From positions 186,001-250,000 of the forward strand of contig NZ_JABWGN010000005.1 in the NCBI RefSeq assembly GCF_013363975.1: a stretch of 64,000 bases of DNA, in the 5' to 3' direction. Origin of the DNA: Nonomuraea montanisoli (GTDB taxonomy: Bacteria > Actinomycetota > Actinomycetes > Streptosporangiales > Streptosporangiaceae). A program made the translations under genes and the position numbers. Shown one piece after another: positions 32,174 through 41,312 of this stretch; positions within the stretch are counted from its first letter, which is position 1, and the number at the start of each line of letters is the position of its first letter. A model generated the notes under the pieces. It worked only from the letters and a program-made list of their open reading frames with translations. It had not been told where the DNA came from and did no database searches.

Positions 32174-33658
32174 ATGCCCGTCGCCCCCTCCCCCACCCGC
32201 CCGGATCCGATCGCCGGCGCGCTGGCCGCCGACCGGCTCGGCGCGCCCTCGGTGGTCTACTTCGTGCTGTCGGCCGCGGCCCCGCTGACCGTGGTCGCCG
32301 GCGTCGTCACCACCGCGTACGCGGTCACCGGCATCACCGGCCTGCCCGTCGCCTTCCTGGCCGTGGGCGCCGTGCTCGCGGTCTTCGCCGTCGGGTACGT
32401 CGCGATGGCCCGCCACATGGCCAACGCCGGAGCCTTCTACACCTACATCAGCCGGGGCCTCGGCCGCCCCGCCGGCATCGCCGCGGCCTGGGTGGCGCTG
32501 ATCGCGTACAACGCGCTCCAGGTGGGCCTGTACGGCGCGTTCGGCGCGGCGGCCATACCCCTCGTCGAGCGGTGGACCGGCGTCTCGCCGCCCTGGTGGC
32601 TGCTGTCGCTGGTCGCGTGGGCGCTGGTGTCGGTCCTCGGCGTGATGCGGATCGACGTCAACGGCCGGCTCCTCGCCGTCCTGCTCACGGCCGAGGTCGC
32701 CGTGATCCTGCTGTTCGACATGGCCGACGTCGCCGGGCCCGCGCCGGCCGGCCTCTCGATGGAGACCCTGTCGCCGGGGGCGCTGTTCGTGCCGGGAGCG
32801 GGCGCGCTGCTGATCACCGCCACGCTGGGCTTCGTGGGGTTCGAGTCGGCCGTGGTCTTCTCCGAGGAGAGCCGCGACCCGCGCCGTACGGTGCCGACCG
32901 CCACGTACGCCTCGATCGTCATCATCGCCGGCCTGTACGCGCTGTCCGCCTGGGCGATGACGGTCGCGACCGGGCCCGCGAAGATCGTCGAGGTGGCCCG
33001 CCGCGACGGCGCCGAGACCATCTTCGTCATCGCCTCCGCGCAGCTCGGCGGCGCCGTGGTGGACATCGCCCGGGCGCTCTTCGTCACCAGCCTGTTCGCC
33101 GCGATGATCTCCTTCCACAACACCACGGCCCGCTACTTCTTCGCCCTCGGCCGCGAGCGCGTGCTGCCCGCCGTGTTCGGCCGCACCCGGCCGCGCACCG
33201 GCGCGCCCAAGGCCGGCTCGATCGCGCAGAGCGTGCTCGGCTTCCTGGTGATCGTCGGGTACGCGGCGCTGGGCCTGGACCCGCTGGTGCAGCTCTTCTT
33301 CTACGGCGGCACCTTCGGCGGCTTCGGCGTGCTGCTCCTGGTCTTCGCCACCTCGATCGCGGTGATCGCGTTCTTCTCCCGCGAGCCGAGCGGCGAGGAC
33401 GTCTGGCGGCGGCTGGTCGCGCCGGTGCCGGCCGCGGCGGCGCTGGCCGTCATGGTCTTCCTGGCGGTGAGCAACTTCTCGACCGTGCTCGGCGTGCCCG
33501 AGGGCGATCCGCTGGCCTGGATCCTGCCCTCCGTGTACGGCGTCGCGGCCGTGGTGGGCCTGGTGTGGGCCTTGGTGCTGCGCTCCGGGCAGCCGGCCGT
33601 CTACTCCCGGGTCGGGCTGGGCGCCAAGGCCGCGACCATCCACGATCTCGCCCGCTGA
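32174..33658 (+). CDS. APC-superfamily amino acid/amine permease
   Basis: The 494-residue membrane protein has about 12 helices. Family marks include LSAAAPLTVVAGVV at the first helix, LGFVGFESAVVFSEESRDPRRTVP in the substrate-helix region, and HNTTARYFFALGRE. It probably imports an amino acid or amine by proton symport. ATG 32174 follows AGAGAGG. The GNAT acetyltransferase gene starts 10 bp after its stop, which suggests an operon in which an imported amine or amino acid is acetylated. Confidence 0.9.
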   Translation: MPVAPSPTRPDPIAGALAADRLGAPSVVYFVLSAAAPLTVVAGVVTTAYAVTGITGLPVAFLAVGAVLAVFAVGYVAMARHMANAGAFYTYISRGLGRPAGIAAAWVALIAYNALQVGLYGAFGAAAIPLVERWTGVSPPWWLLSLVAWALVSVLGVMRIDVNGRLLAVLLTAEVAVILLFDMADVAGPAPAGLSMETLSPGALFVPGAGALLITATLGFVGFESAVVFSEESRDPRRTVPTATYASIVIIAGLYALSAWAMTVATGPAKIVEVARRDGAETIFVIASAQLGGAVVDIARALFVTSLFAAMISFHNTTARYFFALGRERVLPAVFGRTRPRTGAPKAGSIAQSVLGFLVIVGYAALGLDPLVQLFFYGGTFGGFGVLLLVFATSIAVIAFFSREPSGEDVWRRLVAPVPAAAALAVMVFLAVSNFSTVLGVPEGDPLAWILPSVYGVAAVVGLVWALVLRSGQPAVYSRVGLGAKAATIHDLAR

Positions 33659-33668
33659 GGAGCCTTCC

Positions 33669-34274
33669 ATGACCTGGTCGTCCCGCACCCCCGTGATCCG
33701 CCGCGCCGGCGCCTACGACGTGGCGCGCGTCGCGGAACTGATCGCCACGGCGTTCGCGCCCCTGGCCGCCGTGTCGTACCTCGTGCCCGAGCCGCGAGGA
33801 CGGCACGAGATCATGACCGCCGACTTCCGGATCCTGGTCGAGCACGCCGCCCGGCACGGCGAGATCGACCTGATCGACGACGCGCCGGCCGTGGCCGTCT
33901 GGTTCCCGCGCGTGGGGCCGCTGCCCGAGCCGCCCGGCTACGAGCAGCGGCTCGCGACGGCCACCGGGCCGTGGCTGGAGCGCTTCCTGCTGCTGGATTC
34001 GCTGTTCGACAAGCACCATCCGGACGAGCCGCACCACCACCTGGCGTTCCTGGCGGTCCACCCGTCGCGGCAGGGCCGAGGGCTCGGCAGCGCGCTGCTG
34101 CGCCACCACCACGCCCGGCTCGGCGGGCTGCCCGCGTATTTGGAGGCGAGCAGCCCGCGCAGCCGCGATCTGTACCTGCGGCACGGCTACCTGCCGCGCG
34201 AGACGTTCGCGCTGCCGGACGGCGCGACGTTCTGGCCGATGTGGCGTCCGGGAGACGTCCCGTCGGCCGCCTGA
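33669..34274 (+). CDS. GNAT-family N-acetyltransferase
   Basis: The 201-residue enzyme has the acetyl-CoA-binding motif A, FLAVHPSRQGRGLGSALLRH, followed by AYLEASSPRSRDLYLRHGYL. It transfers acetyl from acetyl-CoA to an amine. ATG 33669 follows GAGGAG. It is 10 bp downstream of the APC permease, so a shared substrate is plausible, though unproven. Confidence 0.9.
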   Translation: MTWSSRTPVIRRAGAYDVARVAELIATAFAPLAAVSYLVPEPRGRHEIMTADFRILVEHAARHGEIDLIDDAPAVAVWFPRVGPLPEPPGYEQRLATATGPWLERFLLLDSLFDKHHPDEPHHHLAFLAVHPSRQGRGLGSALLRHHHARLGGLPAYLEASSPRSRDLYLRHGYLPRETFALPDGATFWPMWRPGDVPSAA

Positions 34275-34386
34275 CCTCGTGGGACACGCGTGACGTCACA
34301 CGCAGGTCACCTGGTGCGCGCGGTTTAATGCCGCCGCAATGCCACGGATCGTGGCCGCGTAACAGCCGGTGGTGAGACTGGCGGCC

Positions 34387-35280
34387 ATGAGCGATGCACC
34401 GAAGGCGATCCACCCGCGCGCTGGAACCTGCCGCCCGCACCACGCGCGCTCCTGGCGGCGGGAGGCCGTCGAGGTGGCCGCGCTGTTCCTGGCGGTCGGC
34501 CTGGCCCATCTGCTCGCCACGCTCCTGGGCCACACGGACCCGGGCCCGGTCGTGCTGGTCGGGCTCGGCGCCGCGCTGGTCGTCGGCTCGGCCGTCCACA
34601 AGCGGCTGCACGGCGGCCCGCCCTCCGGAGCGGGACGGCGGGGCGCGAAGGGGTCCAGAGCGGGACGGAGGGGCGCGAAGGGTTCCGGCGCGCCCCTGCC
34701 CGAGGGCGGCGCCGGGACCGTCATGAGCCTGTGGCGGATCAGGATGCGCGTGGTCGAGCGGCCCGGCCGCCTCGCAGAGGTCGCGGGCGCGTTCGGCCGT
34801 CTGGGGTGCAACATCCTGTCCCTGCACATCGCGCCCACCGGCAGCAGCGCCATCACCCCGGCGGGCTGCGACGCGCTGGACGAGTTCGTCGTGGAGGCGC
34901 CCACGGGCCTGGAGCCGGACGCCCTGCGCGCCGCGCTCGCCGCCGCGGGCGGGCTGGACGTGTTCGTCGTCCCCGCCCGGGTCAAGGACCTCACCGACCC
35001 CGGCGTCCAGGGGCTGCTGCTGGCCCGCCGGGTCCACGACGATCCCGGGCAGCTTCCCCAGGCGATGGGCGAGCTGCTGCGCGCGCCCGAGGTCGAGTGG
35101 CGGCGCCCGGGCGAGACCGTGGCGGAGGAGGCCGAGCTGAACAGCACGATGGTGGTCTCCGTCCACCCGGAGCGGGCGCTGCTGCTGCGGCGTCCCGGCC
35201 TGCCGTTCACGCCGACCGAGGCCGCCCGAGCCGCCGCACTGGCCGCCGCCGCCCGCGACGCCCGCTACAGCCGTACGTGA
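34387..35280 (+). CDS. Membrane-anchored ACT-domain protein
   Basis: The 297-residue protein has two hydrophobic segments (VEVAALFLAVGLAHLLATLL and PVVLVGLGAALVVGSAV), then an Arg/Gly/Lys linker and an ACT domain beginning MRVVERPGRLAEVAGAFGRL with GCNILSLHI. A second less clear ligand-binding part follows. ACT domains bind amino acids, usually as parts of enzymes; here it seems tethered to the membrane. The linker contains a 30-bp tandem duplication. The start is ambiguous between ATG 34387 and GTG 34369; neither has a clear ribosome site. Confidence 0.75.
   Translation: MSDAPKAIHPRAGTCRPHHARSWRREAVEVAALFLAVGLAHLLATLLGHTDPGPVVLVGLGAALVVGSAVHKRLHGGPPSGAGRRGAKGSRAGRRGAKGSGAPLPEGGAGTVMSLWRIRMRVVERPGRLAEVAGAFGRLGCNILSLHIAPTGSSAITPAGCDALDEFVVEAPTGLEPDALRAALAAAGGLDVFVVPARVKDLTDPGVQGLLLARRVHDDPGQLPQAMGELLRAPEVEWRRPGETVAEEAELNSTMVVSVHPERALLLRRPGLPFTPTEAARAAALAAAARDARYSRT
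34624..34683 (+). repeat. 30-bp tandem duplication in linker
   Basis: Two adjacent 30-bp units (34624-34653 and 34654-34683) differ at about three bases and encode two decapeptides of the form x-AGRRGAKGS. The unit is a multiple of three, so the frame is kept. It lengthens the basic linker between membrane segments and ACT domain. Confidence 0.8.
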
Positions 35281-35316
35281 ACGGCCGCGACGCCGCAGCC
35301 GGGCGCCGGTGACCCG

Positions 35317-38115
35317 TCAGTCGAGGTCGAGGTCGCGGAGTTGGGCGCGCGTCGAGATCCCCAGTTTGGGGAACGCCCGGTACAGGTGCGAGCCCACCGT
35401 CCGCGGGCTGAGGTGCATCCGGGCGCCGATCTCGCGGTTGCTCAGCCCCCTCGCGGCGAGCCTGGACACCTCCCGTTCCTGCGGGCTGAGCAGGGCGGCG
35501 ACGCACCGGCTCCGGCGGGGCGGACCGCCACCGGCCGCCCGGAACCGGTCGCGCGCCCGCCGCGCCCAGGGTTCCGCCCCGAGCGCGTCGAACGTCTCGC
35601 TCGCAGCCCCGAGCATCGCCTGGGCCTCGGCTCTGCGGTGCTCGCGGTGCAGCCACTCGCCGTACAGGAGCTCGGTCCGGGCCCGGTCGAAGGGACGCTG
35701 GTCGGGCCCGAAGCACGCCAGCGCGCTGCGGTAGTGGGACTCGGCGTGGGCGTCGTCCGAGAGCAGCGCGTGGGAGCGATGCTTCCCGGCCAGGGCCGCG
35801 GGACCGCGGACACCGCCGGTCCGGGATTCCACGGCCCTGACGATCCGCCGGGCCGGCTCCGGGTCCCCGGCGCGTACGGCGGCCTCGACCAGGTCCGGGA
35901 GCATCGTGAGCGCGACGAAGTCATTGGCGTGCGGCGCACCGCGCTCGAACAGGCGCATCAGCTCCGCGAACGCCTCGGCCGAGGCGCCCTCCCCGAGCGC
36001 CAGCAGGCCCAGCGCCCCGGTGGCCGTCGCGGCGGCGGCGCGCTCGCGCAGCGGGAACGCGACCTCCAGCGCCTCCCGGGCATACCGGCGGCATGCCGCC
36101 GCGTCGCCGCGCACGGCGGCGAACCGTGCCGACTGGGCGAGGAAGGTGGCCGTCCACCCCTGTTGGCCGGTCTCGTAGCTGAACCGGAGACCTTCCTCGG
36201 CGTGCGCGGCGCCCTCCGCCCAGCGCCCGAGCCGGAACTCGATGTCGGCGTGGTAGGACAGCACCTCGGTCAGCAGCGCGGCAGATCCCTCGGCACGGAC
36301 CCGGCGGCCGGTGGATTCGGCGAGCCGGAGGGCCTGGCGGTCGTCTGGCCCCATCCAGCCGATCACGGTCGCCCACATCCACTGCCGCTCGTCTCCCCCG
36401 CCCCGGCCCGCGGGCAGGGCAGCCGGCAGTTCCCACAGCTCGGCGCCGGTGACGATCCCCTCGAAGCCGCCGAGGAGACCTTCGGCGGCGCGGAGCGTCG
36501 CCGGTGAGCAGGCCAGGGCGGTGATGCGCCGGGTCGCCCGCAGCGTCGCCTCCATGTCCCCGGCGCGCAACGCCGACCCGGCCGCGAGCAGGAGCGTCCA
36601 GGCCGCCTCCTCGGGCTCGGCGGACGCCAGGAGTTCGGCGCACCGCGTCAGGTGCGCGAAGGCGATGGCGGGGTCCCCGCCGTACAGCTCGATGGTGCCG
36701 TTGAGCTGCGCCAGTGTCACGGCAGGCACCGGCTCGGCCATGACCTGGTCGACGAGAGTCCTGGCCAGGCCGGGCCGGCCCGCGTCCAGCGCGACGAAGG
36801 CGGCGGTCACCGTCCGGTGGCGACGATCGGCGGGCGACTCGCTGAGCCGCGCGGCCTGCCGCAGGACGGAGATCGCCGCCGCCGCGCCGCCGCGCCGGCG
36901 GGCCGCGTCGGCGCTGCGCTCCAGCGCGGCGGCGATCCGCTCGTCCGGCGTGGTCGTGACCACGGCGCGGTGCCAGGTCGCCCGATCGTCCTCCCCGGCG
37001 GCTCCCAGGTGCTCGGCGATGGCCAGGTGCGCGGCCCGGCGACGGTCGAAGGACGCGTCGGCGTAGACGGCTGAGCGGAGCAGGGGGTGCCGGAAGCGGA
37101 GGTCGATCCCGCCGAGGTGCACCAATCCCGATCCCTGCGCCCCGTTCAGGGCGTCCGCGGGCAGGCCGAGCCGGGCGGCGGCCCCGAGGACGGTGCCGGC
37201 GTCCCCGGTCTCCTCGGCGGCCGCCACCAGCAGTGCCGCGCGGCCGTCCGCCGAGAGGGCGTCGACCTGGCGCAGGAACGCCGCTCGCACCCTGGCGCTC
37301 ACCGGCAGGGTGCCGAGCATGGCGAGATCGGGCATCGCGAGATCGGGCATCGCGCGATCGGGTTCGTGGAGCCGGGCCAGTTCGATCAGGGCGAGCGGGT
37401 TACCGCCCGCCGCCGCGACGATGGCGTCGCGCCGGCGGTCCGGCAACGTCCAGCCGTGCGCGTCGAGCAGCCGCGCCGCGTCCTCCGGCGGCAACCCGTC
37501 CAGCGCCAGTTCGGTCAACCCCGCCGTGTTGACCGGCGGCGGCTCGGGCTCGCGTACGGCGAGCAGCATCGCGACGGGCTCGTCGGCCAGCCGGCGGGCG
37601 GCGAACAGCAGGGCGGCGGCGGAGGCCCGGTCCAGCCACTGCACGTCGTCGACCGTGACCAGCAGCGGGCGGTCCGCCGCCACCGCCGCGAGCAGGGTCA
37701 GGACCGCCGCCGCGACCAGGTGGTCCGAGGCGGGAGAGCGGGTGAGGCCGAGAGCGCCGCGCAGCGCCTCCGCCTGGACGCCCGGGAGCGCGTCCAGGCG
37801 GTCGAGCACCGGCCGCAGCAGCCCCAGCAGCCCGCTGAACGCGTGCTCCACCTCGGACTCCACACCGGCACACGCGAGCACCCGCATGGGCGCGGGGGCG
37901 GCCGCGGTCGCGAGCCTCGTCGCGGTCGCGGGGGTGGCCGCGCTCGTGGGGGTGGCCGCGGTCGCGGGACTCGTCGCGGTCGCGGCGGCATGGCGCAGCA
38001 GCGCGCTCTTGCCGATCCCGGCCTCACCGCGCAGGACCAGCACCCCGCTGCGTCCTTCCCTGGCGTCGGCGAGCAGCCGCCCGATCGCCTCCCGCTCCCT
38101 GTTCCTGCCGTACAT
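35317..38115 (-). CDS. LAL-type LuxR regulator (large ATP-binding)
   Basis: The protein of about 932 residues starts MYGRNREREAIGRLLADARE, has P-loop GEAGIGKSALL, Walker B LLVTVDDVQWLD, a long TPR-like middle, and a C-terminal LuxR HTH, LSPQEREVSRLAARGLSNRE then MHLSPRTVGSHLYRAFPKLG. LAL proteins activate catabolic or antibiotic genes. An Ala/Thr/Pro-rich insert at about residues 46-75 arises from short DNA repeats (about 37905-37990) and splits the ATPase domain. ATG 38115 is chosen for AGGAG 6 nt upstream. The start region is tandemly duplicated. It is divergent from the DUF2306 gene. Confidence 0.9.
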   Translation of the reverse strand: MYGRNREREAIGRLLADAREGRSGVLVLRGEAGIGKSALLRHAAATATSPATAATPTSAATPATATRLATAAAPAPMRVLACAGVESEVEHAFSGLLGLLRPVLDRLDALPGVQAEALRGALGLTRSPASDHLVAAAVLTLLAAVAADRPLLVTVDDVQWLDRASAAALLFAARRLADEPVAMLLAVREPEPPPVNTAGLTELALDGLPPEDAARLLDAHGWTLPDRRRDAIVAAAGGNPLALIELARLHEPDRAMPDLAMPDLAMLGTLPVSARVRAAFLRQVDALSADGRAALLVAAAEETGDAGTVLGAAARLGLPADALNGAQGSGLVHLGGIDLRFRHPLLRSAVYADASFDRRRAAHLAIAEHLGAAGEDDRATWHRAVVTTTPDERIAAALERSADAARRRGGAAAAISVLRQAARLSESPADRRHRTVTAAFVALDAGRPGLARTLVDQVMAEPVPAVTLAQLNGTIELYGGDPAIAFAHLTRCAELLASAEPEEAAWTLLLAAGSALRAGDMEATLRATRRITALACSPATLRAAEGLLGGFEGIVTGAELWELPAALPAGRGGGDERQWMWATVIGWMGPDDRQALRLAESTGRRVRAEGSAALLTEVLSYHADIEFRLGRWAEGAAHAEEGLRFSYETGQQGWTATFLAQSARFAAVRGDAAACRRYAREALEVAFPLRERAAAATATGALGLLALGEGASAEAFAELMRLFERGAPHANDFVALTMLPDLVEAAVRAGDPEPARRIVRAVESRTGGVRGPAALAGKHRSHALLSDDAHAESHYRSALACFGPDQRPFDRARTELLYGEWLHREHRRAEAQAMLGAASETFDALGAEPWARRARDRFRAAGGGPPRRSRCVAALLSPQEREVSRLAARGLSNREIGARMHLSPRTVGSHLYRAFPKLGISTRAQLRDLDLD

Positions 38116-38155
38116 CACGGGCTCCTGCCGTACATCACGGGCTCCTGACGTTCGT
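38104..38155. repeat. 20-bp tandem duplication of the LAL start region
   Basis: The unit tgccgtacatcacgggctcc occurs twice in tandem (from about 38106), with a third degraded copy ending near 38160. On the minus strand each copy holds AGGAG, GTG and ATGTAC. The upstream copy creates a six-codon frame MYGRSP from ATG 38135 whose TGA overlaps the true start. Confidence 0.75.
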
Positions 38156-38300
38156 CACGGGCGGCGTCCGCCGGTCCGCCGGAGGGGTCCCGTACGACTG
38201 CAGTCGGTTCGACTCTGGCCCCGGATCCGCGCCCCCGCGAAGCTGACGGCGATCGGCGGGCGTCGCGCGCCCGCCCCCCACGGTGACGAGGAGACCTTCT

Positions 38301-39086
38301 GTGGCCACGACGTTGACGGGATCGGGCCCGGCGCCCGGCGAGGAAGGGGCGGAGGCGTCGCCTGCGCGCCGCAAGGCGGGGCCGAGCCGCCGGCGCCAGC
38401 TCGGCTGGGTCGTGCCGCTGCTCATCGTGATGCTCGGGTTCGTGGTGTACTCCCTGCCGCCGTACCTCACCTTCGACCCGGCGCAATCACGGGTGGATGT
38501 GTCTGATTCGCCGGCATTCTTCTATCCCCTCCTCGTGGCGCACATCATCTTCGGCACGGTCGCCCTGCTGACGGGGTGCTTCCAGGTGTGGCCGTGGTTC
38601 CGGCGCTCCCATCCGAAGGCCCATCGCTGGATGGGGCGGGCGTACTTCTTCTGCGGGGTGTTCCCGGCGGGGATCACCGTGCTCGGGGTCGCCCCGTTCG
38701 GCCACACCGGGTTCGGCGGGAACACCGGCAACACCATGCTGGGACTGGTGTGGCTGATCACCGGTTTCGCCGGGTGGCGGATGGCCCGGCAGCGGCGCTT
38801 CCCCGAGCACCGCAGGTGGATGATCCGCAGCTTCGCGCTGACCACGTCCATCGTGGCCAGCCGGCTGTGGGCCGGGGTGCTGCTCGCCGTCCAGCTTCCC
38901 CGGCTCGACAGCGCGTACGGCGGCGACCAGCAGGCGATGATCGCGGCGGTCGGCTCCGCCGGCGTCTGGCTCAGCTGGGTCGTCAACCTGCTGCTCGCGG
39001 AGTGGTGGCTGGAGTACACGGACCACACCGGCAAGCCCAAGTCCCGTGGACGCTCGCGGGCACGCGCGGCCTCGCCCGCCGGCTGA
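38301..39086 (+). CDS. DUF2306 membrane protein
   Basis: The 261-residue protein has about six to seven membrane helices (LGWVVPLLIVMLGFVVYSLP first). Conserved DUF2306 features include HIIFGTVALLTGCFQVWPWF, HRWMGRAYFF and EHRRWMIRSFALTTSIVASR, with several His residues that could bind haem or metal. Function is unknown. GTG 38301 has GAGGAG 8 nt upstream. It is divergent from the LAL regulator and converges on the TetR gene 10 bp after its stop. Confidence 0.88.
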   Translation: MATTLTGSGPAPGEEGAEASPARRKAGPSRRRQLGWVVPLLIVMLGFVVYSLPPYLTFDPAQSRVDVSDSPAFFYPLLVAHIIFGTVALLTGCFQVWPWFRRSHPKAHRWMGRAYFFCGVFPAGITVLGVAPFGHTGFGGNTGNTMLGLVWLITGFAGWRMARQRRFPEHRRWMIRSFALTTSIVASRLWAGVLLAVQLPRLDSAYGGDQQAMIAAVGSAGVWLSWVVNLLLAEWWLEYTDHTGKPKSRGRSRARAASPAG

Positions 39087-39096
39087 TACGCGCACC

Positions 39097-39861
39097 TCAG
39101 GGACCGGAGCTCTCGATCCGCACGGCGACACCGTCCAGGATGAGGTCCAGGCCGAGCGAGAAGTCCGCGTCGGCGGCCGTCTCCGCGGACGTGGCCGGCG
39201 GCGGCGCCTGGAACAGCGCCGAAGAGAAGAGCCGGGCCGTCTCGGGAAACCGTTCCGGGTCCACCAGCCGCACCAGCGCCCGAGCATGGTCGCGCGCGGC
39301 CTCCGCCTGCTCCTGACCTTGTGCTCTGCCCTCGGCCAGGTCGCTGTGCTGACGCACCGACTGGAGCACGTAGCCGCCGATCACCGACAGGACGCCGACC
39401 CGGTGCGCCCAGTCGAGGCCGGTGCGGGACATGATCGCCAGCGCGGCCTCCATCCAGGCGATCTGGTTCGGCCCCGAGGGCGGCCCGGAGATGGGCACGC
39501 GGGTCAGCCACGGCCGCCGCCGGAACACCGCGCGCTGCGCGAGCGCCCACCCGCGCAGCCCTTCGCGCCAGTCGTCGGTGTCGAGGGCAGGCGGCGTCCC
39601 CACGGCGTGGTCGGTCATCAGCGCCAGAAGCTCCTCCTTGGACCCGACGTGCCTGTAGAGCGACATCCCGGTGAAACCGAGGCTCTTGGCGACCTTGGGA
39701 AGGGTCACGCCGCCGAGCCCGTCGCGGTCGGCGATCTCCACCGCCGCGGCGACGACCAGGTCGACGTCCAGGGTCGCGGGCCGCCCCAGACGCGATGACT
39801 CCGACGGCTCCGGGACCCGCCACAGCCGACGCAGTGCTGCCGGAACGTTCTCGCTGGTCAT
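39097..39861 (-). CDS. TetR-family regulator
   Basis: The 254-residue repressor has its HTH at about residues 27-75 (LDVDLVVAAAVEIADRDGLG, then TLPKVAKSLGFTGMSLYRHV) and a C-terminal domain typical of TetR_C_1-like drug regulators. ATG 39861 starts the usual MTSENVPAALRRLW; an earlier ATG 39900 with GAGG upstream is also possible. It is divergent from the DUF418 membrane protein gene. The dyad AGTAT-N7-ATACT at 39915-39931 between them is its likely operator. Confidence 0.9.
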   Translation of the reverse strand: MTSENVPAALRRLWRVPEPSESSRLGRPATLDVDLVVAAAVEIADRDGLGGVTLPKVAKSLGFTGMSLYRHVGSKEELLALMTDHAVGTPPALDTDDWREGLRGWALAQRAVFRRRPWLTRVPISGPPSGPNQIAWMEAALAIMSRTGLDWAHRVGVLSVIGGYVLQSVRQHSDLAEGRAQGQEQAEAARDHARALVRLVDPERFPETARLFSSALFQAPPPATSAETAADADFSLGLDLILDGVAVRIESSGP

Positions 39862-39914
39862 GGCTCCCTCGCTGGCCCTGGAAGATCGGGGACTCATCAT
39901 GGCAGAGCCTCATT

Positions 39915-39931
39915 AGTATACGTGTGATACT
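39915..39931. promoter_or_regulatory. TetR operator AGTAT-N7-ATACT
   Basis: This perfect inverted repeat lies in the short AT-rich gap between the TetR gene and the divergent DUF418 gene, where it would overlap both promoters. Confidence 0.6.
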
Positions 39932-39965
39932 TTCTCTCACAAATTAAGTCGGGGAAGGAACAGAC

Positions 39966-41165
39966 ATGAGCATGGACACCGCGTCGCGGACATCGAGAGG
40001 GCCGGTGCGGCGCACCGAGCGCGCCCTCGCACCGGACCTGGCCCGGGGAGCGATGCTGCTGATCATCGCGCTGGCCAACGCCGCCGGGGTCGTCTTCGCC
40101 GGCGAGCCCGGCCTCGACGCCACGCCGGAGGGCGTCGAGGGCGTCCTGAACTTCTTACTCTTCGAGCTGGTCCACGCCCGCGGGTACCCGGTCTTCGCCA
40201 TGATGTTCGGCTACGGCCTCGTCCAGCTCGCCCGCCGTCAGGACGCCTCCGGCGCCACGCCCGAGCGGGTCCGCTCGGTGCTGATGCGGCGCAACCTCTG
40301 GCTCGTCGTCTTCGGGTTCGCGCACGCGACGTTGCTGTACTACGGCGACTTCCTCGGCGCGTACGGGATCGTCGGCATCGTGATGACGCTGGTGCTGCTG
40401 CGCCGCGGCGACAAGTTCCACCGGATCGCCCTGGCGCTCTGGGCACTGGCCGCGGTCGAGGTGCTGGCCCTCGGCGCCGTCGTGGCGGGCGGCATCCTCA
40501 CGGGTCCGGGCGGGTCGGCCGCGCTGCCGGCGGGCCACGTCGACTCCCTCGCCGCGCCCGGATACCTCGACTCCATGCTGGACCGCCTCGCCGAATGGCC
40601 GACGCACACGCTGACCGTCCTGCCCTTCATCCTCATCGCCTGGCTCGGCATGTGGGCCGCCCGCCGCCGCGTCCTCGAAGAGCCGGCCCGCCACCGGAGC
40701 CTGCTCGCCTGGACCGCGGTCCTCGGCCTCGGCGCCGCCGTCGCCGGCGGCCTGCCGGCCGCCCTGATCAGTGCCGGATGGCTGCACGTCGACGAGTCGG
40801 CCGCCCGGCTGATCATGCTGCTGCACGGCGGCAGCGGCATGTTCGCCGGCCCGGGGTACGCGGCCGTCTTCGGCCTGATCGTCCTGCGGATCTCCCGGCC
40901 CGGCCCCGTCGTGGGCGCGCTCGCGGCCCTGGGCCGGCGCTCCCTGTCGGGATACCTGTTCCAGTCCGCGGCCTGGCTGATCCTCCTGGCGCCCTTCACC
41001 CTCGACCTCGGCGGCCGTTTCGGCAGCCCCACGGTCACCGGGCTGGTCGTCGCGGTGACCGTCTGGCTCGCGACCGTCCTGATCGCCGCCCTGCTCGACA
41101 GGCTCCGGTACGCCGGCCCGGCCGAGACCGTCCTGCGCCGCCTCACCTACGGGCCCCGGCCGTAG
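39966..41165 (+). CDS. DUF418 membrane protein
   Basis: The 399-residue protein has about nine to ten membrane helices. The N-terminal ALAPDLARGAMLLIIALANA and later SYLFQS-like segment GRRSLSGYLFQSAAWLILLA mark the DUF418 family, which is related to acyltransferase_3 proteins. A transport or transfer role at the membrane is presumed. GGGAAGGAA precedes ATG 39966. It is divergent from a TetR gene that probably represses it, so an efflux or envelope-modification response is possible. Confidence 0.88.
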   Translation: MSMDTASRTSRGPVRRTERALAPDLARGAMLLIIALANAAGVVFAGEPGLDATPEGVEGVLNFLLFELVHARGYPVFAMMFGYGLVQLARRQDASGATPERVRSVLMRRNLWLVVFGFAHATLLYYGDFLGAYGIVGIVMTLVLLRRGDKFHRIALALWALAAVEVLALGAVVAGGILTGPGGSAALPAGHVDSLAAPGYLDSMLDRLAEWPTHTLTVLPFILIAWLGMWAARRRVLEEPARHRSLLAWTAVLGLGAAVAGGLPAALISAGWLHVDESAARLIMLLHGGSGMFAGPGYAAVFGLIVLRISRPGPVVGALAALGRRSLSGYLFQSAAWLILLAPFTLDLGGRFGSPTVTGLVVAVTVWLATVLIAALLDRLRYAGPAETVLRRLTYGPRP

Positions 41166-41190
41166 CCGCCGTCCCGCGACGGCCGCCGGC

Positions 41191-41201
41191 TGAAAGTTTC
41201 A
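41191..41201. promoter_or_regulatory. LacI-type dyad TGAAAGTTTCA upstream of LPMO
   Basis: This perfect 5-1-5 palindrome lies 111 bp before the LPMO start. It resembles the CGAAANTTTCG operators of LacI-family regulators of actinomycete polysaccharide hydrolases. Its reverse complement occurs at 43247-43257. Confidence 0.5.
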
Positions 41202-41312
41202 CCGCGCGTTGCCGGGTCCGCGGCGCCGTGTTTCAATGCGCACACACGGATGCTGCCGGGCGGGGCGGGTCGTGGACGGGTTCCTCTTTCGCTCGAACAA
41301 AGGGACTCCTCC

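Noticed and set aside
30383..33688. Very long minus-strand open frame of over 1000 codons
   Set aside because: It is antisense to the SDR, GPP34 and APC genes, which have clear families; it arises from high-GC codon bias and its sequence is low-complexity.
38180..38240. Possible tRNA, because of a GGTTCGACTC T-loop-like string
   Set aside because: The flanking bases do not form a T-stem and no acceptor or anticodon stem could be folded.
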